The position numbers and the translations under genes are program-made. The notes below the pieces were generated by a model. That model ran no database searches. It had not been told where the DNA came from and worked only from the letters and a program-made list of their open reading frames with translations. From Exophiala sp. HKRS030 (Eukaryota; Ascomycota; Eurotiomycetes; Chaetothyriales; Herpotrichiellaceae): a DNA stretch of 64,000 nt. The stretch is from assembly GCA_023897205.1 (NCBI GenBank), contig JAHWDD010000005.1, forward strand, positions 1,674,001-1,738,000, given 5' to 3'. Below, piece after piece: positions 45,144 through 54,927 of the stretch. Numbering within the stretch: position 1 is the first letter of the stretch; the number at the start of each line of letters is the position of its first letter.

Positions 45144-45533
45144 GCCGCAAGAAACATTATTATTATTGAGAGAAGAAAATGGCAGCTTTCGAATCAGATC
45201 TAGTGTCACCGTCTCGATGAGATCGATAGCGGACCCTAGCTCGAAGATCGAGAAGCGAGGACAGGTGAAACAGGACAAGTGGTGGTGGGCGTGGGCATTG
45301 ATGAGAACAATTAATGGGGCATGAGACGAAGAGCCTCCACAACTGCGGGACAAAGTAAGGACCATGATGTGAGAGACGCCGCTTTAACCATTAAGGAGAT
45401 GGTGGTTCATAAACATCGGACTCGTACTCCGTATATATATATATATATATACACACATAGTACGGAGTATGGAGACATTCTCGACTTTAAGCATGAATCA
45501 ATATGAGTTATCTACAACCTTGTGACAACTCCA
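45144..45533. other. Intergenic region with TA repeat and paired motif
   Basis: Between the ACSF3-like gene start and the phospholipase C stop. It carries a TA microsatellite flanked by inverted copies of the recurrent 9-mer, listed separately. Nothing else was recognised. Confidence 0.55.
45425..45469. repeat. Inverted TACTCCGTA / TACGGAGTA pair around a TA microsatellite
   Basis: TACTCCGTA at 45425-45433 and its reverse complement at 45461-45469 enclose 27 bp of (TA)n followed by a short ACACAC stretch. Together they can fold into a hairpin with a 9-bp stem. It may be a remnant of a small inverted-repeat element or the densest case of the window-wide motif. Confidence 0.75.
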
Positions 45534-47294
45534 CTATATATCTTCAACATCAAACTTGACAAGCAACGAGCACGTCGTCTCCCTCCCTTTGAAATCAAGG
45601 AGTCGGATAAAATTCCATCCTGGAGTTACGTACAGTAACCTCACCGCAGCCACCGCAAACTTTGGATTCCTTGCGAAGCTATCGTCGGATTTGATAAGCA
45701 TGCGGATGAAGACCAACTCATTATCTTCGTACTCCCATTCTAGGGTCTCGTCCCAGATAGGGTCTTTTGGTGAAGGATTTTGTCCCGAATGAAGGAACTC
45801 GAGTTTATGTTGCTTGTATGGTCGAGTCTTGCGTTTAGGCGGCTCATTCTTCACATCATCCGGATGCACAAGCGTACACGTCAGGTAGGGTTTTGTATCA
45901 TCGGCGTCGCGATCTGCAGGAACTGGTACATCCGTTGCACCTCCCACGTGAAGCCGCAGTCTTTTCTTCTTGCCCGTACTCAGTTTGCCACTGCCACCGC
46001 TTCGAAGAGCCTCGGGTTTCAGGACAAATCCGTCCGTGCCACTGAACAGAGCCTCGTTTAGTTGCAGAGGGGCGGCAAAAGTTTGCCAATTGAGTGCACA
46101 AATGTGAGCACCAAGGCCCCAGAAAGGAACCGGGTTCAGGTTCTTGGATGAGATCCGGGTGCCTTTCGGGTACACTCGCATCAGATGTTGAGCATTGTGA
46201 CGGGAGATGGATGAAATCTCGGTAGGCATATGAGCCTTGAGTCCAGACTCGGAGACGTTGATGAGGTGATGATGGGGCTCTTGGAGTCCGACTTCGCTGA
46301 ACCAGGTGGTGTTTTGGGGCTTTACTGATTGAGCATATACCCCCAAGTCTGCCAGTTCGGGGATGATGACCGTAGCCGGGGCGGACTTTTTATTTTCTTC
46401 GTAGGTCTTTCGGGCTCGCCTATCTTCTTCCTCGTCATCAGAGGAGCTGGAGCTGGAGTCTTCTTCGCTACCGTCTGGCTCGTTGGGATAATGGTATTCG
46501 ACGATTACAACAATTTTAGATCCAAGCTCCTCGAGGCTCACGTGTTCACCGCGCCCTTGTTGCTCTCGAGTGCCCTTTTCCCTGACATGCTTACTTAAAA
46601 GGCGGTCACCCCAAACCTCTTTCATGATTGATACTAGTCGTTCCTGGCCCTGAGGCCCGCAGTGGTTTTCGAGGCTGATGAAGACGGGTGCGGGTCGATA
46701 ATTCTGCTCGCCACTGGCCTGTGCTGCTTCCTTGTCGACAAAGTCTCGTATGGTCTCACATACTGCGCGAAATGGTATGTGAGACACCAGAGTATAGCCA
46801 TGTGTGACCTTTGGCTCGTCCGGGGAGTTTTCGTTGTCCCAAGCATCTATCTCGACACAACGAGACCCGGTATTCAACGCCGTCTCGTATGCCTTGGCGG
46901 AACTTTCACCGTAAAGTTGATGTGCCTGCAAGTAAGTGTTGTGGCTTGAACTGATGAAGTACTCGGGCAGAGGATAAGATCGGTCCACGACGTATGCAGG
47001 GACGTTGATGTGAGGCTTTTCAACGAGATCGTACAGAGGTCTAGGCATGCTCTCCGGATCATCCACCCCGGCTGCGTCTTTAGAAAGCACCTTTTGATGC
47101 ACCAAAAAGGACCTTAGAGCATGGCTGACCTTCAGCTGGGTTTTGGTGATTTGACTTTGTCGCGAGGCATGCCCACCACCAGCTACTGTCGAAGAGTCGA
47201 TTTCCTCTCCCGTATCTTCATCGTCAACTTTGCGTTTTGACCTGGAGAAGGGTTTGAGACTGGCGAGCCTTGAGGACAAGCCGGACTCTGACAT
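45534..47294 (-). CDS. Phosphoinositide-specific phospholipase C
   Basis: Intronless, 586 aa from the ATG at 47294. It cleaves phosphoinositides to diacylglycerol and inositol phosphates. The X domain (about 108-260) has SSSHNTYL with catalytic His118, the metal-binding EIDAWD (Glu148, Asp150) and THGYTL with second His165. An acidic, Ser-rich X/Y linker (SEEDSSSSSSDDEEED) follows, then the Y domain (about 345-460, containing RVYPKGTRISSKNLNPVPFWGLGAHICALNWQT) and a C-terminal C2 domain. There is no PH domain and only a short region before X, so this is one of the small fungal PLCs rather than a Plc1-like enzyme. Confidence 0.94.
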   Translation of the reverse strand: MSESGLSSRLASLKPFSRSKRKVDDEDTGEEIDSSTVAGGGHASRQSQITKTQLKVSHALRSFLVHQKVLSKDAAGVDDPESMPRPLYDLVEKPHINVPAYVVDRSYPLPEYFISSSHNTYLQAHQLYGESSAKAYETALNTGSRCVEIDAWDNENSPDEPKVTHGYTLVSHIPFRAVCETIRDFVDKEAAQASGEQNYRPAPVFISLENHCGPQGQERLVSIMKEVWGDRLLSKHVREKGTREQQGRGEHVSLEELGSKIVVIVEYHYPNEPDGSEEDSSSSSSDDEEEDRRARKTYEENKKSAPATVIIPELADLGVYAQSVKPQNTTWFSEVGLQEPHHHLINVSESGLKAHMPTEISSISRHNAQHLMRVYPKGTRISSKNLNPVPFWGLGAHICALNWQTFAAPLQLNEALFSGTDGFVLKPEALRSGGSGKLSTGKKKRLRLHVGGATDVPVPADRDADDTKPYLTCTLVHPDDVKNEPPKRKTRPYKQHKLEFLHSGQNPSPKDPIWDETLEWEYEDNELVFIRMLIKSDDSFARNPKFAVAAVRLLYVTPGWNFIRLLDFKGRETTCSLLVKFDVEDI

Positions 47295-47568
47295 GGTCGC
47301 CCAAATGATGCAGGTATACGGATATGGGTGCTGCTGTGAGACTCGAGACTTTGAAACCACTGGTATGATAGTTGATTGTATTGACCTACAGCATCGAGTG
47401 AGAGCTCATGTTGTTCTTGGAGGCCACGCAATGCATTGTAACTTAGCGGTTGACCCATGACGTAACTTATGGGTTTTTACGTAAGCCTGGACTATTTGCC
47501 AAAATATGTACTCGGTAAAGAGTACTCCGTACATTCATCAGGACTTTTAGATGTCAAGTATATCATTA

Positions 47569-49247
47569 TCACTGTGCAAGGTGTATCGTCCGCACATTGG
47601 TGAAGACGTCCCGACTGTAATCGCCTCCCTCTCTCCCAACTCCCGAGTTCTTCATTCCACCAAAGGGGGTTCCCAACTCCCTCACCAACCAACAGTTCAC
47701 CCACACCAAGCCTGCTTGTATCTGCTCCCCAACTCTCCGCATTCGCTTACCATCACGAGTCAAGACCACACTAGCTAAGCCGTTGGCATTGTCGTTGGCA
47801 AGCTGTACGGCCGTTTCCTCGGTGTCGAACTGTGCGATGGTAACGACGGGCCCAAAGATCTCTTCCTGCACCACCCTACTGCTTTGCGAAACACCAGTAA
47901 GTACTACTGGGTCCATCCAATACCCATTTTGAGGCTCCCGGGGAGGGATATCTCCCAGTTCAAATTTGGCACCCTCATCCTTAGCCAACTCTAGATAAGA
48001 CCGAATCTTCTGATAATGGGGCAGCGAGACGATGGCGCCCATGGTAACTTGTGATCTATAGGCTTGAGCCGCATGGCTCTTGAACTTGGCGATGAAGTCG
48101 TCATAGATACTGGAATGCACATAGATCCTTGAGCCGCATAGGCAGATCTACACCACGGTCAGCATCACCACCAATAGCACCGTCCATCATTCAGGAATTT
48201 ACCATACCTCGCCCTGGTTTTCGAAAGCTGCCTGTGATGCAACCCTTACAGCCTCATCGAGCTCCACATCTTCAAACACCAGGGTAGGATTTTTCCCACC
48301 GAGTTCCAATGAAACATGCTTGTATATATATTCGGCTGTGAGCTTGCGGATCTGGATACCTGTAGCAGTACCGCCGGTGAATGATACGCCGTGTATGTCC
48401 GGGTTTGTCACAACGGCCGTCCCGGTGGTTCTGCCATCCCCGAAGATAATATTGACGACCCCTGGCGGAAGCTCCGCTCGCCTTAGAACCTCGGCGAGTA
48501 CTTCGGCACTCAACCGTCAGTCTTTCGAAGATTCTCGAGACGAGATGTTAGGCAGCTGGGTCAACTCACAGTACGCTGTCATGCTCGTCACTTCGCTGGG
48601 TTTCGCCACTGCAGTGCAGCCAAATGCTATGCAAGGGGCTATCTTCCAGGTGAGGAGATATAGTGGCATATTCCACGGGCTGATCAACGCAAAGGGCCCT
48701 ATTGCAGAACGATGTTCGTACGTAAGGGCGACACCATCGACCATACGTGCTCTATTGTCGTCGTGCAGAATGTACGACGAAAAATATCTAGCCAACGATA
48801 CTTAGTCATCCACTTGAAACGGAGACAGATGGGCACCACCAACTGGAAATTGCTAACAGCACGATCAATTTCAACTCTTGCCCTTTCCAGAGTCTTGCCT
48901 TGATCGATACTTTCCCATACGGCAAGTAGCTCTCGGTTCTCCTGCAGAAGGGACGCAATCCGTCGCAAGTGATGAGATCGCTCTCTGCGGCTTAATTTGG
49001 CCCAGGAAGGAAAGGCTGCCTTTGCTGCGTCCACCGCAGATTGTACAGCAGTCTCGTCACTGACAGGTACTTTGGCATACTCGCGGCCAGTCTTCGGATT
49101 GAAAGCGGAGATGAAGATATTCTCTGAGGTGTTTTCCGAGAATTGACCACCGATGTAGTTTTCTAATGTAAGTAGTGACTGTCCATCCTGCTTGGAGATG
49201 AATGCTTCAGCGGAGGAGAGCGTATCCAATTTCCAGATTTGCTCCAT
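47569..49247 (-). CDS. Aldehyde dehydrogenase, 2-aminomuconate 6-semialdehyde type
   Basis: Four exons (49247-48844, 48787-48570, 48500-48208, 48147-47569) give 497 aa, introns GT-AG. Splicing restores VSNFQYFSSYI and [17 protein letters not shown]. Catalytic residues are Glu273 (SLELGGKNP) and Cys307 (ENQGEICLCGSR), spaced as in ALDH2, with the Asn/Lys segment [16 protein letters not shown]. Subgroup marks resemble ALDH8A1 and bacterial AmnC/NbaE dehydrogenases, which turn 2-aminomuconate 6-semialdehyde into 2-aminomuconate with NAD+. The ACMSD and HAAO genes nearby make exactly that semialdehyde. An alternative reading is a betaine-aldehyde-type ALDH; context favours the first. An exact TACTCCGTA lies just 3' of it. 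Confidence 0.88.
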
Positions 49248-51138
49248 GGTTCAATCGGGTTGAGTTGTCTCCCATGCCTCCCAGTAGACCAGGCAGCAAT
49301 GTTTGACGATTTTGTCTACCATTTGTGCCAGGCGATTTCTAACCCTCCGTTACCGTCAAGGACAACTCACAAGGAGTCAACGAGTAGCACGTGACGTACC
49401 TGGTTCTTATCCGAAGACACTCACTCCTCCCTCGGGTGTCGGACCGCTGTACGTTACATTTCCCAAGAACGATGGCCGACGACTGTGAGGCCGCAAAGTT
49501 GCTCTACTTTAGGAATAGATTCCACGGACGAACATGCTGGGCATTTCATGATGATCGTACAACGAACATTTGCAATCGTATCTGCGAGAAGAGGTGGGCC
49601 ATGAGTGGTCGACCCACTTCGACGGACGCCAACGGGGCCAGGACCTTGCAGAGTCCCCCCCATGCCTGGGTGATAGAGCCGTGATACTTGAAACTACACC
49701 GTCCTCGAATGTGGACAAATTCTTTTCCCTTTCACCCGGTCGCATTTCCAGACTCTTGATAGCACTAGATCAAACGGCAGCATGAGTACAGGAGTGCACA
49801 CTTTCATGAGATTGAGAACTTACCTTGAGTTTCAATCACTGGGTGTGTTCCAGTCGCTATATACACAAGCTAAGTTCTGTGCAGTGCACCTTTTTACATG
49901 GCTCGTCTCCCATCGCAATTCATCTTCCGTTTCCTGCATCCTTCACAAGCCCGGCGAGAGGCTCGATGTTTTCAAGCTTCACAGAAATGACTGCACCAGC
50001 AACAGATGCCTAGCACGCTTCAAGACCTGAGTCTGAGCATACAGTACCTTTCATGCGGATAAAGCGAAACAATCTCAGAGCTATGGTCTACAACCACCCA
50101 TCTAGTCTTGCTGGGTGGGCGAAGCGAAATGCTCTGGGTTAATTGTAAAGTGGTACCAGTCGGCCTCACGCAGCGACAAGATCCATCACACTCTCTTACT
50201 TCTATACGTCTGTATTACTCTTATACCGACTATTCATGCCACATCCACATCGACCCGTGACGCCCGAAACCGAGGAAGTACAGAACATCTGTGCCAAAAA
50301 TGCCATCCAATACATTTACGTGTCTGATGGCCTTATTCAACAATTTTCTGTACACCATCTCATCTTTCCCATTTAAAACATCTTTGTGAGCGTGATAGTG
50401 CTCCTGCAGTGCATTCGCAGCTCCATTGATAGGACATTCGCTGCGGCCGTATTCACCGAGGTGAGAAAGGCAAGAAACTTGTTGAAGAGTACAAAGTCAA
50501 CCTTTGTCGAAGCCCGAAAGTATCTCGCCATCATCGAAGGGTACATCGGCGTCACGCCTTTGATGCAACAAGGAGTATATCGCAAAGGGGTTTGCAATTT
50601 CTCCCACGCCCCAGAGACTCATCAATCACCAGGTCCCATTCACAAATACCCAGGGAAGCATTGTTTGGATGGAAACCGTTTCAGCTTGCAGACCACTCAG
50701 CCTTCCCAGAATTGTTCGAAGAGAAAGAAGTTTCCAGTTCACAAACAGAATATTGAGAGGCGACCCAGCCACTGTGTTGCCCCTCCGACACGATCAAGTC
50801 TAAATCTTCTTTCCATAAACACCACTGCCCTTTCTTCAAGCGCCCAAAATCCAGTTCCTCAGATCTCCCAAACCCCTCCCACTGGAATGCTAGAAAGAGC
50901 TACGACCGAGTCGGCCGGCGTATTTGGTCATTCAAACAAGAAGCCTCCCACGCCTTTCTTCATAGAATCGCCCTCCCTTGATGCCATGGATTCGGGCCTC
51001 TTTTGGTTTGATGCTAATTGTAGTCCTGGCAGTTTTATGGGCGAACTGGACAGCATTGTTTGACTCTTGGCAGGGAAGTGTCTTCCCTGGAGGATCAAGT
51101 GGTAGAAGTCTCGCCCGTGAGAGAGATTCTGGTGTGCA
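49248..51138. other. Gap inside the cluster, possibly a decayed or unrecognised gene
   Basis: About 1.9 kb between the aldehyde dehydrogenase start and the ACMSD stop. A frame on the plus strand stays open from about 50386 to 51063 (about 225 codons) but lacks an ATG until roughly a quarter of the way in. It reads VRKARNLLKSTKSTFVEARK, then a Ser/Pro-rich stretch ending SPGSFMGELDSIV. This could be the 3' exon of a regulator, a decayed gene or chance. I could not assemble a spliced model, and no known domain is visible. Confidence 0.3.
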
Positions 51139-52442
51139 TCAATGTTGTATCTTACTCAGGAAAGACTTCAGCCTTTGCTCATACTCCTGCTTAAATCTCT
51201 CTTCCAGTGACAAGAAGTTGATGACATTCCCAGCCAGCATCTGCGCCCTCTCAGTCCAGGAGAGAAATTCCTTCAAACGGTCATCCGAAGAAAGCATCTT
51301 TCCAGCTTCCGGTACTTCGCCCAGAGGAAAAGGGTAATCGCTACCCATGACGATCCTGTCCCAACCTATTTTCTTTCCAAGGTAGTGTAACAAGTCAGGG
51401 TCATGCACGAGGCTGTCCACCCAAAGATTCTTGCCGACCGTCAAGTTCTCCGTTGGCGTTCGACCACCGGATTGGAAGGCGACCAAGTCTGGTCGACAAT
51501 CGTACCCATGCTGTACTCTTCCCAATAGTGTTGGGAAAGCACCGCCAGCATGGGCGAAACATAGCTTCAGCCGAGGACTCCTCAATAGGAGGCCCGAGGA
51601 AGAAATGGCGTGCATTGAAAGAGCAGTTTCACAAGGCCTGGAAGATGTAGTAGATCAGCACATCGACCACAGACATTCTACGTACGCGTTGTAAAACACA
51701 TGAGTAACGCTTACATTCCGATCAACCACGAGGACCAATACTGTTGCCATCTCCATGGCGTTTCCTCGGAGAGAGAATAGCCCAGAGGGTGTACGAAAAC
51801 TGGAAAGTCGAGTTCTTCGCAGACTTGCCAGAATGCTTCCAACTTTGGGTCGTTGAGGTTCATGTTGCCAACCGTCGTTCCAATTTCCACTCCCTTCAAG
51901 CCCAATTCGTACTTGGCCCTTGTGACTTCCTCAATCGACAGGTCCACATCTTGTAGAGGCACGGTTGCCAAACCGACGAACCTTGTCGGGTGCTCTTTGC
52001 AGACTTGTGCAATGTGTTCGTTGAGGGCTTTCGCCAGTTGTGAAACGGCAGCGGCTGGTCGGTCGTAGAAGAACAATATGGGAATAGTGCTCAACACTTG
52101 TACGTCGACGTTGTTCTCGTCCATTTCCTTCAACCTCACCGTATGGTCGAAACAATTTGATTGGACTGTTCTGAAGAAGTTACCGTCCACGTATATGTCC
52201 ACGGCATCCGATGTCTCGTCCCGTGCCCTCAGCTCGATCCACGGATCTGAAGGAGCGCCATCATTTGAGTTCGGCAAGGAGGGCAGTGTTTTTGGCATTA
52301 TATGTGTATGCATATCGATCCGATAAAGGCGACTGCTGTCCCGCATTGATGCACTCGACCCCGTGGACCTGGTAGACGGAGAGCCCGTACACCATGAGCA
52401 GTCAGAGCCTTGCTCGGCATCTGGCGGTGACTGTAGGATCAT
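51139..52442 (-). CDS. 2-Amino-3-carboxymuconate-6-semialdehyde decarboxylase (ACMSD)
   Basis: Two exons (52442-51715, 51637-51139) give 408 aa. This amidohydrolase-fold metalloenzyme decarboxylates the HAAO product to 2-aminomuconate semialdehyde and so competes with quinolinate formation. The zinc-binding HxH lies at His45/His47 ([11 protein letters not shown]). Further matches to animal and bacterial ACMSD are the [24 protein letters not shown] region, [32 protein letters not shown], and SDYPFPLGE with the catalytic metal Asp. An N-terminal extension of about 38 residues rich in Ser is extra. The related 2,3-dihydroxybenzoate decarboxylases are the main alternative, but the adjacent HAAO gene argues for ACMSD. 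It is divergent from HAAO across a 458-bp promoter. Confidence 0.93.
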
Positions 52443-52900
52443 GGTGTACCGACCGATACGTGTATGTTGGAATGGGTCGGGGTTGGGTTCTTGTGGCCCT
52501 TATCAGCGCAGGGTGCCACAAATTCAGACCTCAGGACATCTGAGATACAAGCTCGCACCCAGCCTCTGCGAGTCCTACAAGAATTAAAGGATTGCTCACC
52601 AAAGGCTGGACGAACCCCTGTCCCGACAACAATTTAGCGGGTCACGCAACGCGCTACCTAGTCGGCGGTCTCACATCCGCCATCTGCTCGGTGCGCGATC
52701 CGCGCTCCGTCCCAACGTCAGGGGCAACCAAACACGAGGTATACGTATACGTTGTCACCGAAGTTTAAGTGCTAGTCGGTGAATCAAATAATTCACTCTA
52801 TGCATAGAGGACTCGAGGCAGCATTCCTGAGATTAATAGAACTGTATCGAATTCGAATAATCTTTCCAAGCCCACAAATTGCAATCACAGTGTCACTACT
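52443..52900. promoter_or_regulatory. Divergent promoter of ACMSD and HAAO
   Basis: A 458-bp region between the two ATGs. It contains GGCGG and CCGCC separated by 8 nt (52664-52681), that is CGG-N8-CCG, the inverted-triplet form bound by many Zn2Cys6 dimers. A GCGCG-ATC-CGCGC palindrome follows at 52693-52705. Coordinate control of the two enzymes from here is an inference from layout. Confidence 0.55.
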
Positions 52901-53574
52901 ATGGCGGCGGCAGCAGCATTACCCTCAATGCCCAGGGCCATTCCCCTCGACCTTGGGAAGTGGATAGCTGCGAACAACGATAAACTTCAGCCTCCAGTGA
53001 GCAACTACTGTTTATACTCTGGGGAAGACTTTACACTCATGATCGTGGGAGGGCCGAATTCTCGCAACGACTTCCACGGTACGTGGCCGTCGATTGATCG
53101 AGGGCACTGACCAAGAGACTCACATGAAGCAGTGAATGAGACGGAAGAATGGTTCTATCAGATCAAAGGGGACATGACCCTGCGCCTCGTGGATCATGGA
53201 GAGATCAGGGACATGACCATCAAAGAAGGCGAAATGTTTCTCGTGCCAGGTGAGACTGAAGATGGACGTGATCGATTGTGAGAACGACTGGAGTTCTAAA
53301 GTGACTTGGCAAATTAGGCAACACGCCTCACAGTCCCATCCGATACGCGGACACTTATGGGCTCGTGATGGAGAGGAGGCGGCCTGAGGGGAGTGTCGAC
53401 CGTCTGCAATGGTACTGCTCAAAGGGTCACCATGACAAGCTTACCATGATTCGGGAAGACTCTTTCCACTGTACCGATCTGGGAAAGCAACTGGTGGCTC
53501 CGATAAATGCTTGGAAGTCAGATGAGAACAATCGGAGGTGCCCCGAGTGTGGCCAGGTCGAGGATCCTCAGTAG
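52901..53574 (+). CDS. 3-Hydroxyanthranilate 3,4-dioxygenase (HAAO)
   Basis: Three exons (52901-53078, 53133-53249, 53318-53574) give 183 aa. This cupin Fe(II) dioxygenase opens the ring of 3-hydroxyanthranilate. Iron ligands His59, Glu65 and His103 appear as [11 protein letters not shown] and NTPHSPIR, and substrate-binding Arg55 and Arg107 are in place. The C-terminal rubredoxin-like metal site of bacterial and yeast-type enzymes is only partly kept: Cys173 and Cys176 (CPECG) are present, but the first pair reads CSKG (Cys132, Gly135) followed by His136/His137. Length matches fungal Bna1. It may be a catabolic paralogue of the housekeeping NAD-synthesis enzyme, which cannot be checked inside this window. 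Confidence 0.95.
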
Positions 53575-54927
53575 GAGTGCGGCCCCCAGCGCTGGGATGT
53601 ACTCTACGAAATTTGGAAATGAATCTCGATGCTAAACTTGTCAGCTTTCGCATGTATGGCCCGGTATCTCATTCCTAGACATTTCTGCAGTACAAAGTCT
53701 GGGGGAATTCTCATGGGACAGTTCCTGCCCAATGCCTTCTGGGGTTCAATGAGTGTTCCTGTCCTCCAGGCCCGGTCCAAAGTGCAAGCAATTGCTCTCT
53801 GTCAACATTGGGTGGAAGACTTGGATGGTGCAGCTGACTGGCGTCTTTCCTGTCTTTTTCTCTCCCATATGTCATTCGATGCTCTCGTACTAATCCCTAT
53901 GAAAATTACAAATTTGTGGCAGCATCAGTGTCTTTGCCTCCACTGTTCTTTCTACCAGGAACCAAGCGTCTGTCCGTCGGAGCAATGGACGTCCCCTTTG
54001 GTGTAGTCGACATGGAAACCCGCGCCGATGATGTCCACCAGAATTGAGCAGAAAGTAGCAACAGGGCAAACGACTGACCATCAGGAGAACGACAGCCGGC
54101 GGAGGCAGCATCATCGTTTTGAATACCTGTAACAAGAAGTGGATTCTCGCAGGGAAGCAGTGTGCTCACGGGACCCACTGTCCAGCGGCGGGTCGGCTCT
54201 CGATGATCTTCATGTCTCTCTAGGTGAAGACGCTCAAGTTGACCGGCGGCTGGTAGTTGTGATTTCAGTTCTGGATCTCGTGTTAACACGTCCGTGTTGA
54301 TGTCCGATACTAAATCTAGGAGGTCCAACGATAAAGGGGTATTTCCAATTTGTACATATTTGACAAACCTTGAGAGAAGAGTGCCCGCGTCTCCGTTGAA
54401 GAGCGGGTAGTCCTCCATCTTCCGAGTTTGACCTACTTTTCCGGTGCTGGGAGGATGTGTGTATGTCCGAATTCTGCGGCAATAGCTGAAGATTTCCTTT
54501 GCTGCAGTACGTTGTGTGCGTGAGCAAGTACACATTGCCATCGTAAACGACAAAACCTAGTAGTAGAGGGCCAACTTCGGTCGTCCAATAACATTCTCCT
54601 TTCTTGTTTGTCATAGACTGCTTGACGTATACAAACGTTAAGGCGGATTCAGGCATTCAGAAGCGCGGACCGACTCTGGTAAACCGATAGACTGTTTCGG
54701 ATCGTGGCCGGTATCCACAGCTCCTTTTCTTACTAGAGCCCAACAGCCTTACAATACCGCCTCGAAAATCACAGCAGCACGATCCTCATTCACCTGCTCC
54801 GGGCTCGTCGGAAAGCTCACTGAGAAGTGTCATTTGCATTTAGGGGAACAATTTCGTCGCACACAGTCACCCACTCACCTTACCGCTGGCAGCGCCTGGC
54901 TGTCAAGAAAAGAACAAGCATTCCAGA
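53575..54927. other. Gap inside the cluster, no gene resolved
   Basis: About 1.35 kb between HAAO and the reductase. On the minus strand an ATG at 54656 opens a frame (about 140 codons), and an overlapping frame runs from about 54553 to 53906 (about 215 codons, containing SLDLLDLVSDINTDVLTRDP). On the plus strand a 125-codon frame lies at 53629-54006. None shows a family I know, and no splice model joins them convincingly. A short or degraded gene remains possible. The right end is the reductase promoter. Confidence 0.35.

Noticed and set aside
51139..52442. Reading the ACMSD gene as a 2,3-dihydroxybenzoate decarboxylase
   Set aside because: Both belong to the same amidohydrolase group, but the [24 protein letters not shown] and DYPFPLGE segments and the divergent HAAO partner fit ACMSD better.
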